Of a stretch of DNA of 64,000 nucleotides, positions 25,554 to 34,859 are shown in pieces (positions within the stretch are counted from its first letter, which is position 1; each line of letters starts with the position of its first letter). Origin of the DNA: Nocardiopsis sp. TSRI0078 (lineage in GTDB: Bacteria; Actinomycetota; Actinomycetes; Streptosporangiales; Streptosporangiaceae); NCBI RefSeq assembly GCF_001905145.1, contig NZ_LWLB01000036.1, positions 223,989 through 287,988 on the forward strand, written 5' to 3'. The notes under the pieces were generated by a model, which worked only from the letters and a program-made list of their open reading frames with translations, did no database searches and was not told the DNA's origin. The position numbers were made by a program, and so were the translations under genes.

Positions 25554-27341
25554 TCAGTCGAAGAGCCTGGAAGCGTGGTCCAGGATCCCGCGAGGCAGGT
25601 AGTCACTCTCCACGGGGACGTCCCAGCCGCGTACGCGGGCCAGGCAGGCCAAGGCGAGGATACGTGTGTTGACGAACCCGTCACAGTCCCCCTGGCTCCT
25701 ACCGACGCTGAAGGCCTCCCGGTGCTCTTCCAGGGCGTCGGCCAGGGCCAGGGCGAAACCCTCGCGGTCCCCCGCGACCAACTGGGAGAGCAGGACCACC
25801 GGTGGCGGCGGGTAACCGGGCAACGCCTGGTGCCGTTCCAGGGCCGCCACAGCCCCGTCCATGGCCGCACGCGCCTCCTCTGCCATCCGCGCGGAGTCGT
25901 GGTCTCCGTCGTGGTCCGCACGGGACCGCGGCGACTGCGCGCGCAGGTAGGCCAGCAGGGCCACCGGATACCGGCCGTAGACACTGGTGCCCTGTGCGTC
26001 GTCCTTGGAAGCGAAGGCGCCCGTGGGATAGCTCAACAACGCGTCCAGACGCTCCCGCGATCCGGAGAGCACGGCGTACTCGATCGCGACCATGCGCGCT
26101 CCCTCGCTGATGTCGCTGGTGGGGGCCACGCTGCGCAGGGGCGCGGTCGTCGGTCCGAGGGTGACCTCGACCGTCTCCCCCTGGCTGGTCACACTGGCGA
26201 AGGCCGCCGCGGTGTACTGGGAGGCATGGGTAAGGGCCTCCAGTTGGCGCGGATCGCGCGCCTGGGGATCGGCCAGCGAGCGGTACCGGAACCTGGTGAT
26301 CTCGTCGCGGGCGTGCCACTGGAGCGCGGTCGGGAGCATGTCCGGCACGGTGTCGGGACTCCAGGCGTCCCTGAGGTCCTCCTCGGACTCCCCATCCAGC
26401 GTCTCTAGGAGCCGGTCGATGTGGTCGGGAACGGTGACCGGTCGCTCAACCCCCAGTGTCCCCTGGGCCAGCTCCCGCAGCGCTCCGGTGTCCTTGTCCG
26501 CGCCGTAGACACCCACCCGCGGCCCGCTCCGCCCCTGTTCGCCCGCCGTGAGGCGGTGGGGCAGGTAGTCGGAGGCGAAGGGCTGCTCCCACCCCTCTAC
26601 GCGCACGGCCATCGCGGCGAAGGCGATCTCGGCGATGGGCAGCAGGGAGGAGGGCGAGTCCTGGGAGGCGCTGTCGTGGTAAGCCTCCAGCCGGGCTGCC
26701 ATCATCTTCCAGAAGAGCTTCTCGTCGCGTGACAGCAACGTGTACAACTGGAGGAGGTCGGGGTGGGGTAGTTCACCGGCGTTGGCCATACCAGTGATGG
26801 CGGAGTCGACATAGCCCAGGACCTGGCCCCGCTGGGCGCCCAGCTCGGGGAAGAGATAGTAGGCCAGGCCGCGGGCCAGGACCTCCCCCTCGTCGAAGGC
26901 CGAGGCGAGCGAGAGGAAGGCACCCGCGTTCTGCTCGTGCAGACCGGCCACCAGGCACAGGTACAGAGTCTGGATCCAGTCCCACGTCGGGGCACCGCTG
27001 TGGTCGGTGTCCTCACCCTCCCCTTCGTAGGAGTATCCGGTGCCCGTGTAGGTGAGATGGACCGGGAACGAGGCGGAGGCGGGCGCGCAGTCCAGCTTGA
27101 GCGCTCCGATCCGGGCCTCGGCCGCCGAGTACAGGGCCGTGAAGGCATCGGTGTCGACGGCGGGATCGGCCGCCGACCGCGCCCCGGCGTACTCGTGCAG
27201 GTCCCGGGCGATGTCCTGCCAGCCCATACCGTCCCGCCCGTGGTGCTGCTGGCCGTGGACGGCCCCGCCGATCCGGTCGGTGAAGTCCTCCGTGGCCTTG
27301 GTCAGGGCTTCGTCCCGCACGTTGTGCCGCTCGATACGCAC
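25554..27341 (-). CDS. Imm49-family immunity protein (orphan)
   Basis: The 595-residue all-helical protein starts VRIERHNVRDEALTKATEDF and continues DRIGG, the typical opening of Imm49 immunity proteins of polymorphic toxin systems. Later segments (LPIAEIAFAAMAVRVEGWE; VNTRILALACLARVRGWDVP) fit the same family. It is intact but has no toxin gene beside it; NlpC and transposase debris lie past its end. GTG at 27341 was chosen because family similarity begins there and a GAGGGA site lies upstream. It probably protected against an effector lost from, or outside, the island. Confidence 0.65.
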   Translation of the reverse strand: MRIERHNVRDEALTKATEDFTDRIGGAVHGQQHHGRDGMGWQDIARDLHEYAGARSAADPAVDTDAFTALYSAAEARIGALKLDCAPASASFPVHLTYTGTGYSYEGEGEDTDHSGAPTWDWIQTLYLCLVAGLHEQNAGAFLSLASAFDEGEVLARGLAYYLFPELGAQRGQVLGYVDSAITGMANAGELPHPDLLQLYTLLSRDEKLFWKMMAARLEAYHDSASQDSPSSLLPIAEIAFAAMAVRVEGWEQPFASDYLPHRLTAGEQGRSGPRVGVYGADKDTGALRELAQGTLGVERPVTVPDHIDRLLETLDGESEEDLRDAWSPDTVPDMLPTALQWHARDEITRFRYRSLADPQARDPRQLEALTHASQYTAAAFASVTSQGETVEVTLGPTTAPLRSVAPTSDISEGARMVAIEYAVLSGSRERLDALLSYPTGAFASKDDAQGTSVYGRYPVALLAYLRAQSPRSRADHDGDHDSARMAEEARAAMDGAVAALERHQALPGYPPPPVVLLSQLVAGDREGFALALADALEEHREAFSVGRSQGDCDGFVNTRILALACLARVRGWDVPVESDYLPRGILDHASRLFD

Positions 27342-27471
27342 TGGTTCCCGCGTCCCTCTCGTTGCATGGCGGACCGGCCATCCGTCGTTGGGCCGGTTAT
27401 GCGTGACGAAGTCTGGCACGGCGTGACGACATGGCGAGGAAAGTGTCAGCAAGAGCCAGGCGGACAAACCG

Positions 27472-28240
27472 CTATGCCTTGCGGCCCGCTCCCCCGAAGT
27501 CGTCCAGGGGACGGGGAGCGCCGACCTCGATGGGGTCCGGGCGCCACTGGATCACCGAGACCACACCCGGCTCCAGCAACTCCAGCCCGTCGAAGAACCC
27601 GGCGATGCGCTCGGGCGCGCGGTTGATCCGTGGATTCTCCCCGGCCTCGTTCCACTGCCGGATCACCTCGGCGGGGGCGACGACGTCGGTGTCGTCGCAC
27701 AGCACCAGGTAACCGCCCGGGACCAGGGCGTCCATGAGCCGGCTGACGACGGCGTAGGCCTCCTCGTCCTCGACCACGTGCGCGGTGGTGCCCAGCATCA
27801 CCAGGGCGACCGGGCGGGACAGGTCCAGCGTTCCGGCCGCCTCCTGGAGGATCCGCCCGGGCTCGTGCAGGTCGGCGTCGACGTAGTCGGTTGCGCCCTC
27901 GGAGGTTCCGGTCAGCAGGGCGCGGGCGTGGGTGAGGACGAGCGGGTCATGGTCGACGTAGACCACGCGGGCCGCGGGGTTGTGGGCCTGGGCGACCTCG
28001 TGGGTGTTGTTGGCGGTGGGCAGCCCGGTGCCCACATCCAGGAACTGGTCGATACCGGCCTCGGTGACCAGGTGGCGGACCGTGCGCACGAGGAAGGCGC
28101 GCTGAGCGACGGCGATCTCGGCGATCATCGGGTTGGCGGAGCGGATCCGGTCGCCCACCATGCGGTCCGCGGGCTAGTTGTCCTTGCCACCCAGCCAGTA
28201 GTTCCCCACCCGGGCCGAGTGCGGCACGGAGGTGTCCAGG
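27472..28240 (-). pseudogene. SAM-dependent methyltransferase (PF04672-like) with internal amber codon
   Basis: The sequence follows the actinomycete S-adenosyl methyltransferase family from LDTSVPHSARVGNYWLGGKD through FLDVGTGLPTANNTHEVAQ (SAM-binding), VVYVDHDPLVL and VALVMLGTTAHV to the end. After GKDN an in-frame TAG (28174-28176) replaces what is normally Tyr or Phe in this family. A restart at ATG 28161 would give 229 residues without the conserved N-terminal motif. No start codon with a ribosome site is obvious upstream, so the 5' end may also be lost. Confidence 0.7.
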
Positions 28241-28436
28241 GGTGGTTCGGGGGAGGGGTGGGCATGGACCCCCTCACGCGTAGGCCGTTGTGCACGATCA
28301 ACCTAGACCACCCCGCTTTCCCGGGCCAGAGCCGATGGAATCCGGCTTATCGGCCGACTCCCCCTCCTCCAAGCCTCTGACCTGCGGCGCAGCGAGCGAG
28401 AGTCGGCCGTGTTTGCTCCCTGTTTGCTCCGGCGGA

Positions 28437-28751
28437 TCAGCCGGAGCGCAGGAGCAGGTCTATCGCCCCGCGTCCCAGCTCCTCATGGTCGGGGAACAGG
28501 TGCCCGTAGGTGTCGAAGGTCTCGGTGATCGAGGTGTGCCCCATCCGGTGCTGAACGGCCTTCGGATTCATCCCGGCGGCGATGAGCGCCGAGGCGTAGA
28601 AGTGCCTCAGGTCGTGGAACCGGGTGCCCTTGGGCAATCCCGTCTTGGTCACCGCCTTGGACCAGGCGGAGTTGAACGCCGAGGGCTTGGCGACGGCCTT
28701 CCACGTGTTGCTGATCAGCACCCGCCCGGGTGCCGGTTCGTAGAGTTCCAT
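28437..28751 (-). pseudogene. Tyrosine recombinase (integrase) C-terminal fragment
   Basis: About 104 residues cover the end of the catalytic domain: GTRFHDLRHFYASALIAAG (His-x-x-Arg), QHRMGHTSI (His) and DTYGHLFPDH (nucleophile Tyr). The N-terminal arm-binding part and the first catalytic Arg are absent. The upstream side is interrupted by an IS3 scrap at 28766. An ATG at 28751 exists but the product could not recombine DNA. Confidence 0.75.
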
Positions 28752-28765
28752 GTGCCGCCGGTTCC

Positions 28766-28897
28766 CTGGACATCGCCGATACCAATACCGGCCAAGCACA
28801 ACGGATCGCCGAACTCGAGCGCGAGAACCGCGAACTGAAGAGGGCCAACGCGATCCTGAAGTCCGCGTCGGCTTTCTTCGCGTCAGTACCGCGATGA
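28766..28897 (+). pseudogene. IS3-family OrfA C-terminal scrap
   Basis: The reading frame QRIAELERENRELKRANAIL followed by KSASAFFA is the conserved leucine-zipper end of IS3-family OrfA transposase proteins, ending in TGA at 28895-28897. OrfB and both inverted repeats are missing. It lies against the 5' break of the minus-strand integrase fragment, so this insertion probably truncated that gene. Confidence 0.65.
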
Positions 28898-29091
28898 GGA
28901 CGGACCCGGTGGGGTTGGCTCGTTTTTTCGCTGCTTCGCACTGCGATGGCTTCTCCGCGATGTGCCGCGCGGCCGGGCCCTGCTTCGGGGTTCGCGGGCG
29001 TGGCCTGATAGGAGCCTGCCTGCTCGACCTGCCCGACTGAGGCGTGCCCGTCTGCGAGTCCCGTCGCCGTCACCAGGAGTCGACAGGTGGG

Positions 29092-29325
29092 AGGCTGACA
29101 ACGGCGGTGGTCGGGATCGACGCGCACAAGGACTGGACCGCACACGGGTTGCGGCACACGCTCGTGTCGCTGCTGTCAGACCACGGCGTGAGCATCGAGG
29201 AGATCTCACTCCTGGTCGGACACGACGGCACCGACACCGCCGAACGCGTCTACCGCCACCAACTCCGACCGATACGCCGGTCGGCGGCGAAGGCCATGGA
29301 CGAGGTCCTCGACGGCGCGGACTGA
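29092..29325 (+). pseudogene. AICE-type integrase C-terminal fragment next to tRNA-Pro
   Basis: WTAHGLRHTLVSLLSDHGVS (His-x-x-Arg), IEEISLLVGHDGTDTAERVY (His and nucleophile Tyr) and RHQLRPI match the end of integrases from actinomycete integrative conjugative elements. It stops 79 bases from the 3' end of tRNA-Pro, the place where such integrases sit beside their attachment site. The upstream two thirds of the gene are missing. Bases around its end are shared with the remnant at 24880. Confidence 0.7.
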
Positions 29326-29404
29326 TGCCCCATCCGAACCCCACCGGGAACGCGGAAAGGGGCCCGCTCTCAGGCGAACCCCTCGCTGAACTGCTGTTCC
29401 TCTG

Positions 29405-29478
<74 letters not shown>

Positions 29479-29577
29479 GTCGCCGCGCGGGCGCCGTCTC
29501 CGGCGCCGCCAACAGGTGAAACTGTATCGCATTCGGCGGGGCGCTCGAACCGCCGTCCGGCACGCGCACGGCTTCGG

Positions 29578-30080
29578 TCAGGGCACCAGGCCCTCCACGA
29601 GATGCCCCTCACCGTCGCGGAGATCCCCGTAGTCGCCGTCCGTGTGCACGACGACCGCGCCGTCTTCCAGTTCACCGTCCCACCGAAGGGCGCGACCACC
29701 AGCCCGAGCTGTTGCTCGTCCGTGTTGAGGGGGCCTCGCATGCGCGGGACGAGCGCCGTGTCCTCCAACGCGACGACGTCGTCCACCACGGCCCCCGCGT
29801 TGATGTCGCCCAGGTCCGCCGTCGCGGTGATCTCTCCGGAGGCGTCGGCACGGTGGACCGGCGAATCGTCGCGGAGGACCTCGTGGACCACGCTGCCCCC
29901 GGTGCCGATCCGGACCACGCCCCCGTAGGCCGGGGAGCGGGTCCCGTCCTCCTCCAGCACGAAGCCGGGGAGGCGGTCGAGCCGCTCCCCGGTGGCGGCG
30001 TCGAGCAGGAGCAGTTCCGCGCCGCCCCCGCTCCCGGTCCGCGTTCCGGATACGGCCGTGTCGCGTCCCCACGGCCACAT
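29578..30080 (-). pseudogene. Fragment of a beta-propeller-like protein, frameshifted
   Basis: Minus-strand codons give repeated propeller-like strands (ELLLLDAATGERLDRLPGF; ADLGDINAGAVVDDVVALED), then the frame changes near 29690 and resumes in another frame to the stop (LEDGAVVVHTDGDYGDLRD). No signal peptide or good start is left at the 5' end. It looks like the tail of a larger secreted or membrane-attached PQQ/WD-type protein. Family assignment is tentative. Confidence 0.45.
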
Positions 30081-30174
30081 CGCCCGCCATGTCCGCCGAC
30101 AACCTGGCAGCGAGCGAAATCCCGCTCACACGGGCGGGGCGTCCGGACCGGTTTCCGGGGCGGGAGCCACGGCC

Positions 30175-31485
30175 TCACAGCCCGGTGGGCCAGGTCTCCT
30201 CCTCGCCCGAGTCCACCTCGACCGAGTGCAGCGGGGTGAGCGCCTGGGTGTGGTCGACGAACACGAAGGCGTCGTAGCGCTCCCCCAGGACGGTCGGGAC
30301 GTAGTTCCTCAGCTGGTCGCGCCCGGGGTGGTAGACGACCCCGATGGCGCGGTGCGGGAGGATCTCGTCCGCGAACGGATCGTTGGCCTCCTCGCCGGTG
30401 AGGACCAGCAGGCCCGCCTCCCCCTCGACCGAACCGTGCAGCAGGGCCTCGACGCTGCCCTCGCGCGCCGCGGGGACCGGCATCGGCTCGGGGGTCGCAC
30501 CCCATGACCTGCCCGCGACCACCCGGCCCTCGTAGGTGCCGAAGCCGACGAGGACGACCCCCTCGTCCCCGTGGCGTTCGCGCACCAGCTGGCCGACGTT
30601 GACCATGCCCGCGGCGGACATGTCGGTCGCCCGCGCGTCGCCGATGTGGGTGTTGTGCTCCCACACCACCGCCTTGGCCCGCGGACCGTGGTGCTCCATC
30701 AGGCGGTCGAGCGTGTCGGCCATGTGGTGGTCGCGGACGTTCCACGACTCGGGCCCTCCGCGCACCATCGACCGGTAGTACTGCTCGGCCCCCGCGAGCA
30801 CCTCGGCGTTCTGGCGCGCGGCGAAGTCGGCGAGGCCGTCGTCGACGGCGCCCTCCGTCCGCGCCCGCTCCCGCAGCCCGGCCAGCAGGCCGACGACCTC
30901 GGCCTCGCAGCTCTCGGGCACCAGCCGCGTCGCCTGAGCGTAGGACCGGGGGTCCTCGCCGTAGGGCTCGAAGCAGCGGTAGGCCCGCAGCGCGGGCTCC
31001 ACCTGGTCGGGCATGTTCTCGCGCAGCCACCCCAGCACCGCGTACAGCGACTCCCACAGGCTGTAGACGTCCAGGCCGAAGAAGCCCACACGCCGCTCCC
31101 GCGGGAGTTCCAGGTTGTGCTCCCTCAGCCACCGGGCGAACTCCAGGACCTCGGTGTTGGCCCACATCCACCTCGGCCACCTCTGGAAGCCCTCCAGTGC
31201 CTCGCGCGGATCCTCGGGAGCCCCCGGTGCGCCCACGGCGGCGCAGTGCAGTGCCTGGCAGTCCGGCCAGTCCCCCTCCACCGCGACGAAGGAGAAGCCC
31301 TTCTCCTCGACCAGCCGCCGGGTCAGCCGGGCGCGCCAGCGGTAGAACTCGGCGGTGCCGTGCGAGGCCTCGCCCAGCAGTACGTACCGCGCGTCACCGA
31401 TCCGCTCCATGAGCGGATCCAGCGAGCGGGGCCCGTGCAGGGGCAGGACCGCGTCCGAGTCGACCGGCCTTCCGTCCGTCACCAT
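30175..31485 (-). CDS. Erythromycin-esterase-family protein
   Basis: A 436-residue member of PF05139. Key family motifs are LLGEASHGTAEFY (Glu/His pair), FVAVEGDWPDC, WEHNTHIGDARATDM and the C-terminal GVVYHPG. Relatives include macrolide esterases EreA/EreB, but most members, especially those beside phosphoribosyltransferases, have no known substrate, so resistance should not be assumed. In M. tuberculosis the DosR-regulon protein Rv2030c fuses a phosphoribosyltransferase to this domain. The ATG start at 31485 has a GGAGG site. Confidence 0.85.
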   Translation of the reverse strand: MVTDGRPVDSDAVLPLHGPRSLDPLMERIGDARYVLLGEASHGTAEFYRWRARLTRRLVEEKGFSFVAVEGDWPDCQALHCAAVGAPGAPEDPREALEGFQRWPRWMWANTEVLEFARWLREHNLELPRERRVGFFGLDVYSLWESLYAVLGWLRENMPDQVEPALRAYRCFEPYGEDPRSYAQATRLVPESCEAEVVGLLAGLRERARTEGAVDDGLADFAARQNAEVLAGAEQYYRSMVRGGPESWNVRDHHMADTLDRLMEHHGPRAKAVVWEHNTHIGDARATDMSAAGMVNVGQLVRERHGDEGVVLVGFGTYEGRVVAGRSWGATPEPMPVPAAREGSVEALLHGSVEGEAGLLVLTGEEANDPFADEILPHRAIGVVYHPGRDQLRNYVPTVLGERYDAFVFVDHTQALTPLHSVEVDSGEEETWPTGL

Positions 31486-31570
31486 CTCTTCGTCCTCCCA
31501 GCGCGGGAACCATCCGGTCGGGTGTGCCCTCCTGGCCCCGGAGCGGAGTCCGGAACGGGGGCGGCACGGC

Positions 31571-32230
31571 TCACCTCTCCCGCTCGCCGAGGATGCCCGC
31601 GAACCAGCCGGAGGCGGCGTCGGCCACCTCCTCCAGCGCGCCCTCCTCCTCGAACAGGTGGGTGGCGCGGGGAACGACGTGGATCCGGCTCGGTCCGCCG
31701 AGCCAGTCGGCCGCGTCCTCGTTGAGCCGGAGGACGTCGGTGTCCGCCCCGCCGACGATGAGCAGCGTCGGGGCCCGCACCAGCTGCAGCGCCTCCGTGC
31801 CCGCGAGGTCGGGACGGCCGCCGCGCGAGACGACCGCCGCGACCAGGTCCGGGCGCTCGGCGGCGGTCCGCAGTGCCGCGGCGGCCCCGGTGCTGGCGCC
31901 GAACAGGCCGATGGGCACCCCCTCGGTGCCCTCCTGGGCGGCCAGCCAGTCCACCGCACCGGTGAGGCGCCGGGTGAGCAGGTCGATGTCGAAGCGCTGC
32001 TGCCCGGTCACGTTGTCGGTGCGCTCCTCCTCCGGGGTCAGCAGGTCGAACAGGAGCGTGGCAACACCCGTCCGGCGGAGTTCCTCGGCCACGGCCTGGT
32101 TGCGCGGACTGTGCCGTGAACTCCCGCTCCCGTGCGCGAAGGCCACGACCGCGGTCGCCCCGGGGAACATGGACAGCTGCCCTTCGAGCCGCGCGTCGGG
32201 GGTCCGTACCGTCACGTCCTGAGCGGTCAT
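31571..32230 (-). CDS. Dienelactone-hydrolase-like alpha/beta hydrolase
   Basis: The 219-residue hydrolase has FAHGSGSSRHSPRNQAVA near the start, nucleophile elbow GLFGASTGAAAAL (Ser about 113), acid in LLIVGGADTDVL and His in PRATHLFEEEG. Its ATG overlaps the stop of the phosphoribosyltransferase gene (ATGA), a tight pair. The same two domains are fused in mycobacterial Rv0571c. The substrate is unknown. Confidence 0.82.
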   Translation of the reverse strand: MTAQDVTVRTPDARLEGQLSMFPGATAVVAFAHGSGSSRHSPRNQAVAEELRRTGVATLLFDLLTPEEERTDNVTGQQRFDIDLLTRRLTGAVDWLAAQEGTEGVPIGLFGASTGAAAALRTAAERPDLVAAVVSRGGRPDLAGTEALQLVRAPTLLIVGGADTDVLRLNEDAADWLGGPSRIHVVPRATHLFEEEGALEEVADAASGWFAGILGERER

Positions 32231-32886
32231 GGTGCTCTCCCTTCGTCGGCGCCGGCGCGGTTGAGCAGGGCCAGCACCTCCTCGTCGCCGACTTGTTCGA
32301 ACTCCTCGTACCAGAGGCTGACCGCGCCGAAGTCCGACGGCGTCTCCAGGCAGACGACCTGGTCGCACACGTCGGCGAGCGCGTGGACCGCGTTCGGCGC
32401 CCCCACGGGGACGGCCAGCACGAGGGAGGCGGGGTCCTGTTCGCGCAGCGCGGTCAGGGCCGCACGCGCGCTCATGCCGGTCGCCAGCCCGTCGTCGATC
32501 ACGAAGACGTCGCGTCCGGCGACCTCGGGCCCGGGTCCGCTCCCGCGGTAGGCCCGGATCCGTCGCCGCGCCTCCGCCTGCTCCGCCTCGACCGCGTCGG
32601 TCAGGCGCTCCTCGGAGAGCCCCAGCAGGTTCAGCGCCCTCCTGTCGAACAGCGGAGGGCCCTCGGCGGTGGTCGCCCCGATCGCCGTCTCCGGGCTCCC
32701 GGGCACGGGGATCTTGCGCACGACCACGATGTCCAGCGGTATTCCGAGGGCCTCGGTGACGCGCTCCGCGACGGGGACCCCGCCGCGCGGCAGTGCCAGC
32801 ACGAGCGGACGCGGCTTGTTCTGTCCCTCCACCACGCGGGCCAGTCGTTCACCCGCGTCTCGCCGGTTCCGGAACACGTTCCTCAC
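32227..32886 (-). CDS. Phosphoribosyltransferase-domain protein
   Basis: The 219-residue protein has the type I PRTase fold. LVLALPRGGVPVAERVTEAL covers the early loop and VFVIDDGLATGMSARAALTA is the PRPP-binding motif near residue 130. In this subfamily the protein normally teams with, or is fused to, the hydrolase and erythromycin-esterase domains that follow here. No nucleobase substrate is known for it. The GTG at 32886 was taken as start, since the family N-terminus (FRNRRDAGERLARVV) follows closely; another GTG is nine bases later. Confidence 0.82.
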   Translation of the reverse strand: MRNVFRNRRDAGERLARVVEGQNKPRPLVLALPRGGVPVAERVTEALGIPLDIVVVRKIPVPGSPETAIGATTAEGPPLFDRRALNLLGLSEERLTDAVEAEQAEARRRIRAYRGSGPGPEVAGRDVFVIDDGLATGMSARAALTALREQDPASLVLAVPVGAPNAVHALADVCDQVVCLETPSDFGAVSLWYEEFEQVGDEEVLALLNRAGADEGRAP

Positions 32887-33153
32887 CCCAGTCGCGTCGT
32901 CGCGGTGTACGGGCCCGGTGGTCGGCCCCCGGGTGAGCGGGGTCCGACGGCGCGGGCGCACCCGCGCCGCGGCCTCGCGGACCGGGCGCCCGTGGTCCTC
33001 GGAGCGACCGGCCCCCGCGCTCCGGGTGCCCCGGGGGACGTCCCCCGCCGGCACGCGGCCGCCTTGCGTCCGCGCGGTCCACCGGCGTGCGCGGGCCCTG
33101 TGGTGAGCGTTACCCCGATGCTTGGTACGCACACATGCCCGGTCGGCCGGGGG

Positions 33154-33522
33154 TCACTCCCCGGCGCCTCCGCCGAGCTGCTGGACCACGCAGAACTCGT
33201 TGCCCTCGGGATCGGCCATGACCGCCAACAGGTGACCGGCCTCCTCGTGGACGGGGCGCAGCACCTCGGCGCCCAGCCCGCGCACCCTGTCGACCTCGCC
33301 CGCCACGTCGGGAACGACCACGTCCAGGTGCATCCGGTTCTTGCCCGCCTTGGCCTCGGGCACCTTCTGGAGCAGCAGGCCGGGCCACTGCCCGCCCGGG
33401 TCCCGGAGCGCCAGGTAGCTGGGGTGCTGCTGGTCCCGTTCCCGCTCGAAGCCGAGCACCGCGCACCAGAAGTCGGCCGCTGCTTGCAGGTCGTTGGTGT
33501 CGAGTACGTAGACGAGACGCAC
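33154..33522 (-). CDS. VOC/glyoxalase-superfamily protein
   Basis: A 122-residue two-module VOC protein: LVYVLDTNDLQAAADFWCAV at the start and MADPEGNEFCVVQQL near the end, as in glyoxalase/bleomycin-resistance-like proteins of actinomycetes. Metal ligands seem incomplete: His in KNRMHLDVVVPD and Glu in EGNEFCV are present. The exact function is unknown. GTG at 33522 has a GAGGGGG site. Confidence 0.78.
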   Translation of the reverse strand: MRLVYVLDTNDLQAAADFWCAVLGFERERDQQHPSYLALRDPGGQWPGLLLQKVPEAKAGKNRMHLDVVVPDVAGEVDRVRGLGAEVLRPVHEEAGHLLAVMADPEGNEFCVVQQLGGGAGE

Positions 33523-33597
33523 GTGGAACCCCCTCGGCGGACACGGCCGCGGCCCGCGGCCGTGGGCCCCATCCTACGGAAGGGCGCGGGGCCCTCC

Positions 33598-34599
33598 TCA
33601 GCCCGCCGTGCCGGGGACGACGAGCCCCTCGGCCTCCAGGTCGGCCCACAGGATCTCGGGCACGGGGTCGGCGAGGAGCCCGGCGTTGCGCGCGACCTCC
33701 TCGGCCGACCTCGCCCCCACCAGCACCCCGGCCACCGCCGGATGCCGCGCGGAGAAGGCCATCGCCGCCCGGGGCAGGGTCACGCCGTGGCGACGGCAGA
33801 CCCGAGCGATCCGCAGGGCCCGGGCACGCAGCCGGTCGGGGGCCGCCCCGTAGTCGTACGTGGCGTCGCCGGGCGGCTCGTCCACGGCGAGGATCCCGCT
33901 GTTGAACACCCCCGCAGCGATCACGGACACCCCCTCGCGCCGGCAGGCGGGGAGCATCGTGGCCGCGGCCCGCTGGTCGAGCAGCGTGTACCGACCCGCG
34001 AGCAGGACGACGTCCATGTCGGTCTCCACGGCGAAGCGCTCCAGCATCCGTGCCTGGTTCATGCCCGCGCCGATCGCGCCGACCACGCCCTGGTCCCGTA
34101 GTTCGTGCAGGGCCGGATAGGCCTCTCCCACCGCCTGCTCCCAGTGGTGGTCGGGGTCGTGCAGCAGGACCACGTCCACCCGGTCCAGGCCCAGCCGCTC
34201 CAGGCTCTCCTCCAGGGAGCGCCGCACCCCGTCGGCGCTGAAGTCCCACCGGCGGGTGTGGGAGGCTGGGACGGCGAAGCCCTGGTCGTCAAGGCGTCCG
34301 GCACCGTGCGGAGCGGGCTCCAGCAGGCGGCCGACCTTGGTCGAGACCACGTACCGGTCGCGGGGCAGGCCGGCCAGGGCCCGGCCCAGGCGGCGCTCGG
34401 CCAGGCCCAGCCCGTAGTGGGGCGCGGTGTCGAAGTAGCGCACGCCCGCGTCCCATGCGGTGAGCACGGCGCCGAGCGCGGTCTCCTCGTCCACCTCCCG
34501 GTCCGTACCGTTGCCGATCGGGGCGGTGCCGAGCCCGAGCGGGCCGAGGAACACCTCCGAGCGTCCCAGCCTGGTCCGCGTACCGGCGTCGAACGCCAT
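33598..34599 (-). CDS. Aldo/keto reductase (D-threo-aldose 1-dehydrogenase-like)
   Basis: The 333-residue TIM-barrel enzyme carries the AKR catalytic set: Asp and Tyr in RYFDTAPHYGLGLAERRLG, Lys in VVSTKVGRLLEP and His in VVLLHDPDHHWEQ. The long loop after the Lys and the DPDHHWEQA segment are typical of fucose/aldose dehydrogenases and pyridoxal 4-dehydrogenase, which use NAD(P)+. It stands alone and is divergent from a TetR gene. Substrate is uncertain. Confidence 0.82.
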   Translation of the reverse strand: MAFDAGTRTRLGRSEVFLGPLGLGTAPIGNGTDREVDEETALGAVLTAWDAGVRYFDTAPHYGLGLAERRLGRALAGLPRDRYVVSTKVGRLLEPAPHGAGRLDDQGFAVPASHTRRWDFSADGVRRSLEESLERLGLDRVDVVLLHDPDHHWEQAVGEAYPALHELRDQGVVGAIGAGMNQARMLERFAVETDMDVVLLAGRYTLLDQRAAATMLPACRREGVSVIAAGVFNSGILAVDEPPGDATYDYGAAPDRLRARALRIARVCRRHGVTLPRAAMAFSARHPAVAGVLVGARSAEEVARNAGLLADPVPEILWADLEAEGLVVPGTAG

Positions 34600-34859
34600 C
34601 CCGTCTCCCCTGCCGTCGAGGTCCCCCGGCCTTGCGGCCGTCACCGGACCGGCGGATCCGTCGCGTCCCCTCCCTACCACCGCGCGCCCCCGGCGGGAAG
34701 GCCCGGAGCCCCCGTCGCAGGCCGCGCGTCGCACCGGGCGGGCGGCGGCCGGGGCGCCGGAGGCGGTCCCGCGAGGGGCGCGGCTCCTCCGTGGAGCCCG
34801 GATCCCCGGCACGCGCCATTTCTGTGACGATCAGTCCATAAAGTGGTAGCGTCTGCCCC

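Noticed and set aside
29092..29130. VVGIDAHKD resembling the start of IS110-type transposases
   Set aside because: The following residues are plainly integrase (HGLRHT, LVGHDG, VYRHQLRP), and AGIDAKxW is a normal integrase stretch, so the IS110 match is likely chance.
30175..31485. Macrolide resistance gene
   Set aside because: The erythromycin-esterase family is broad. Context with PRTase and hydrolase points to another role, so no resistance call is made.
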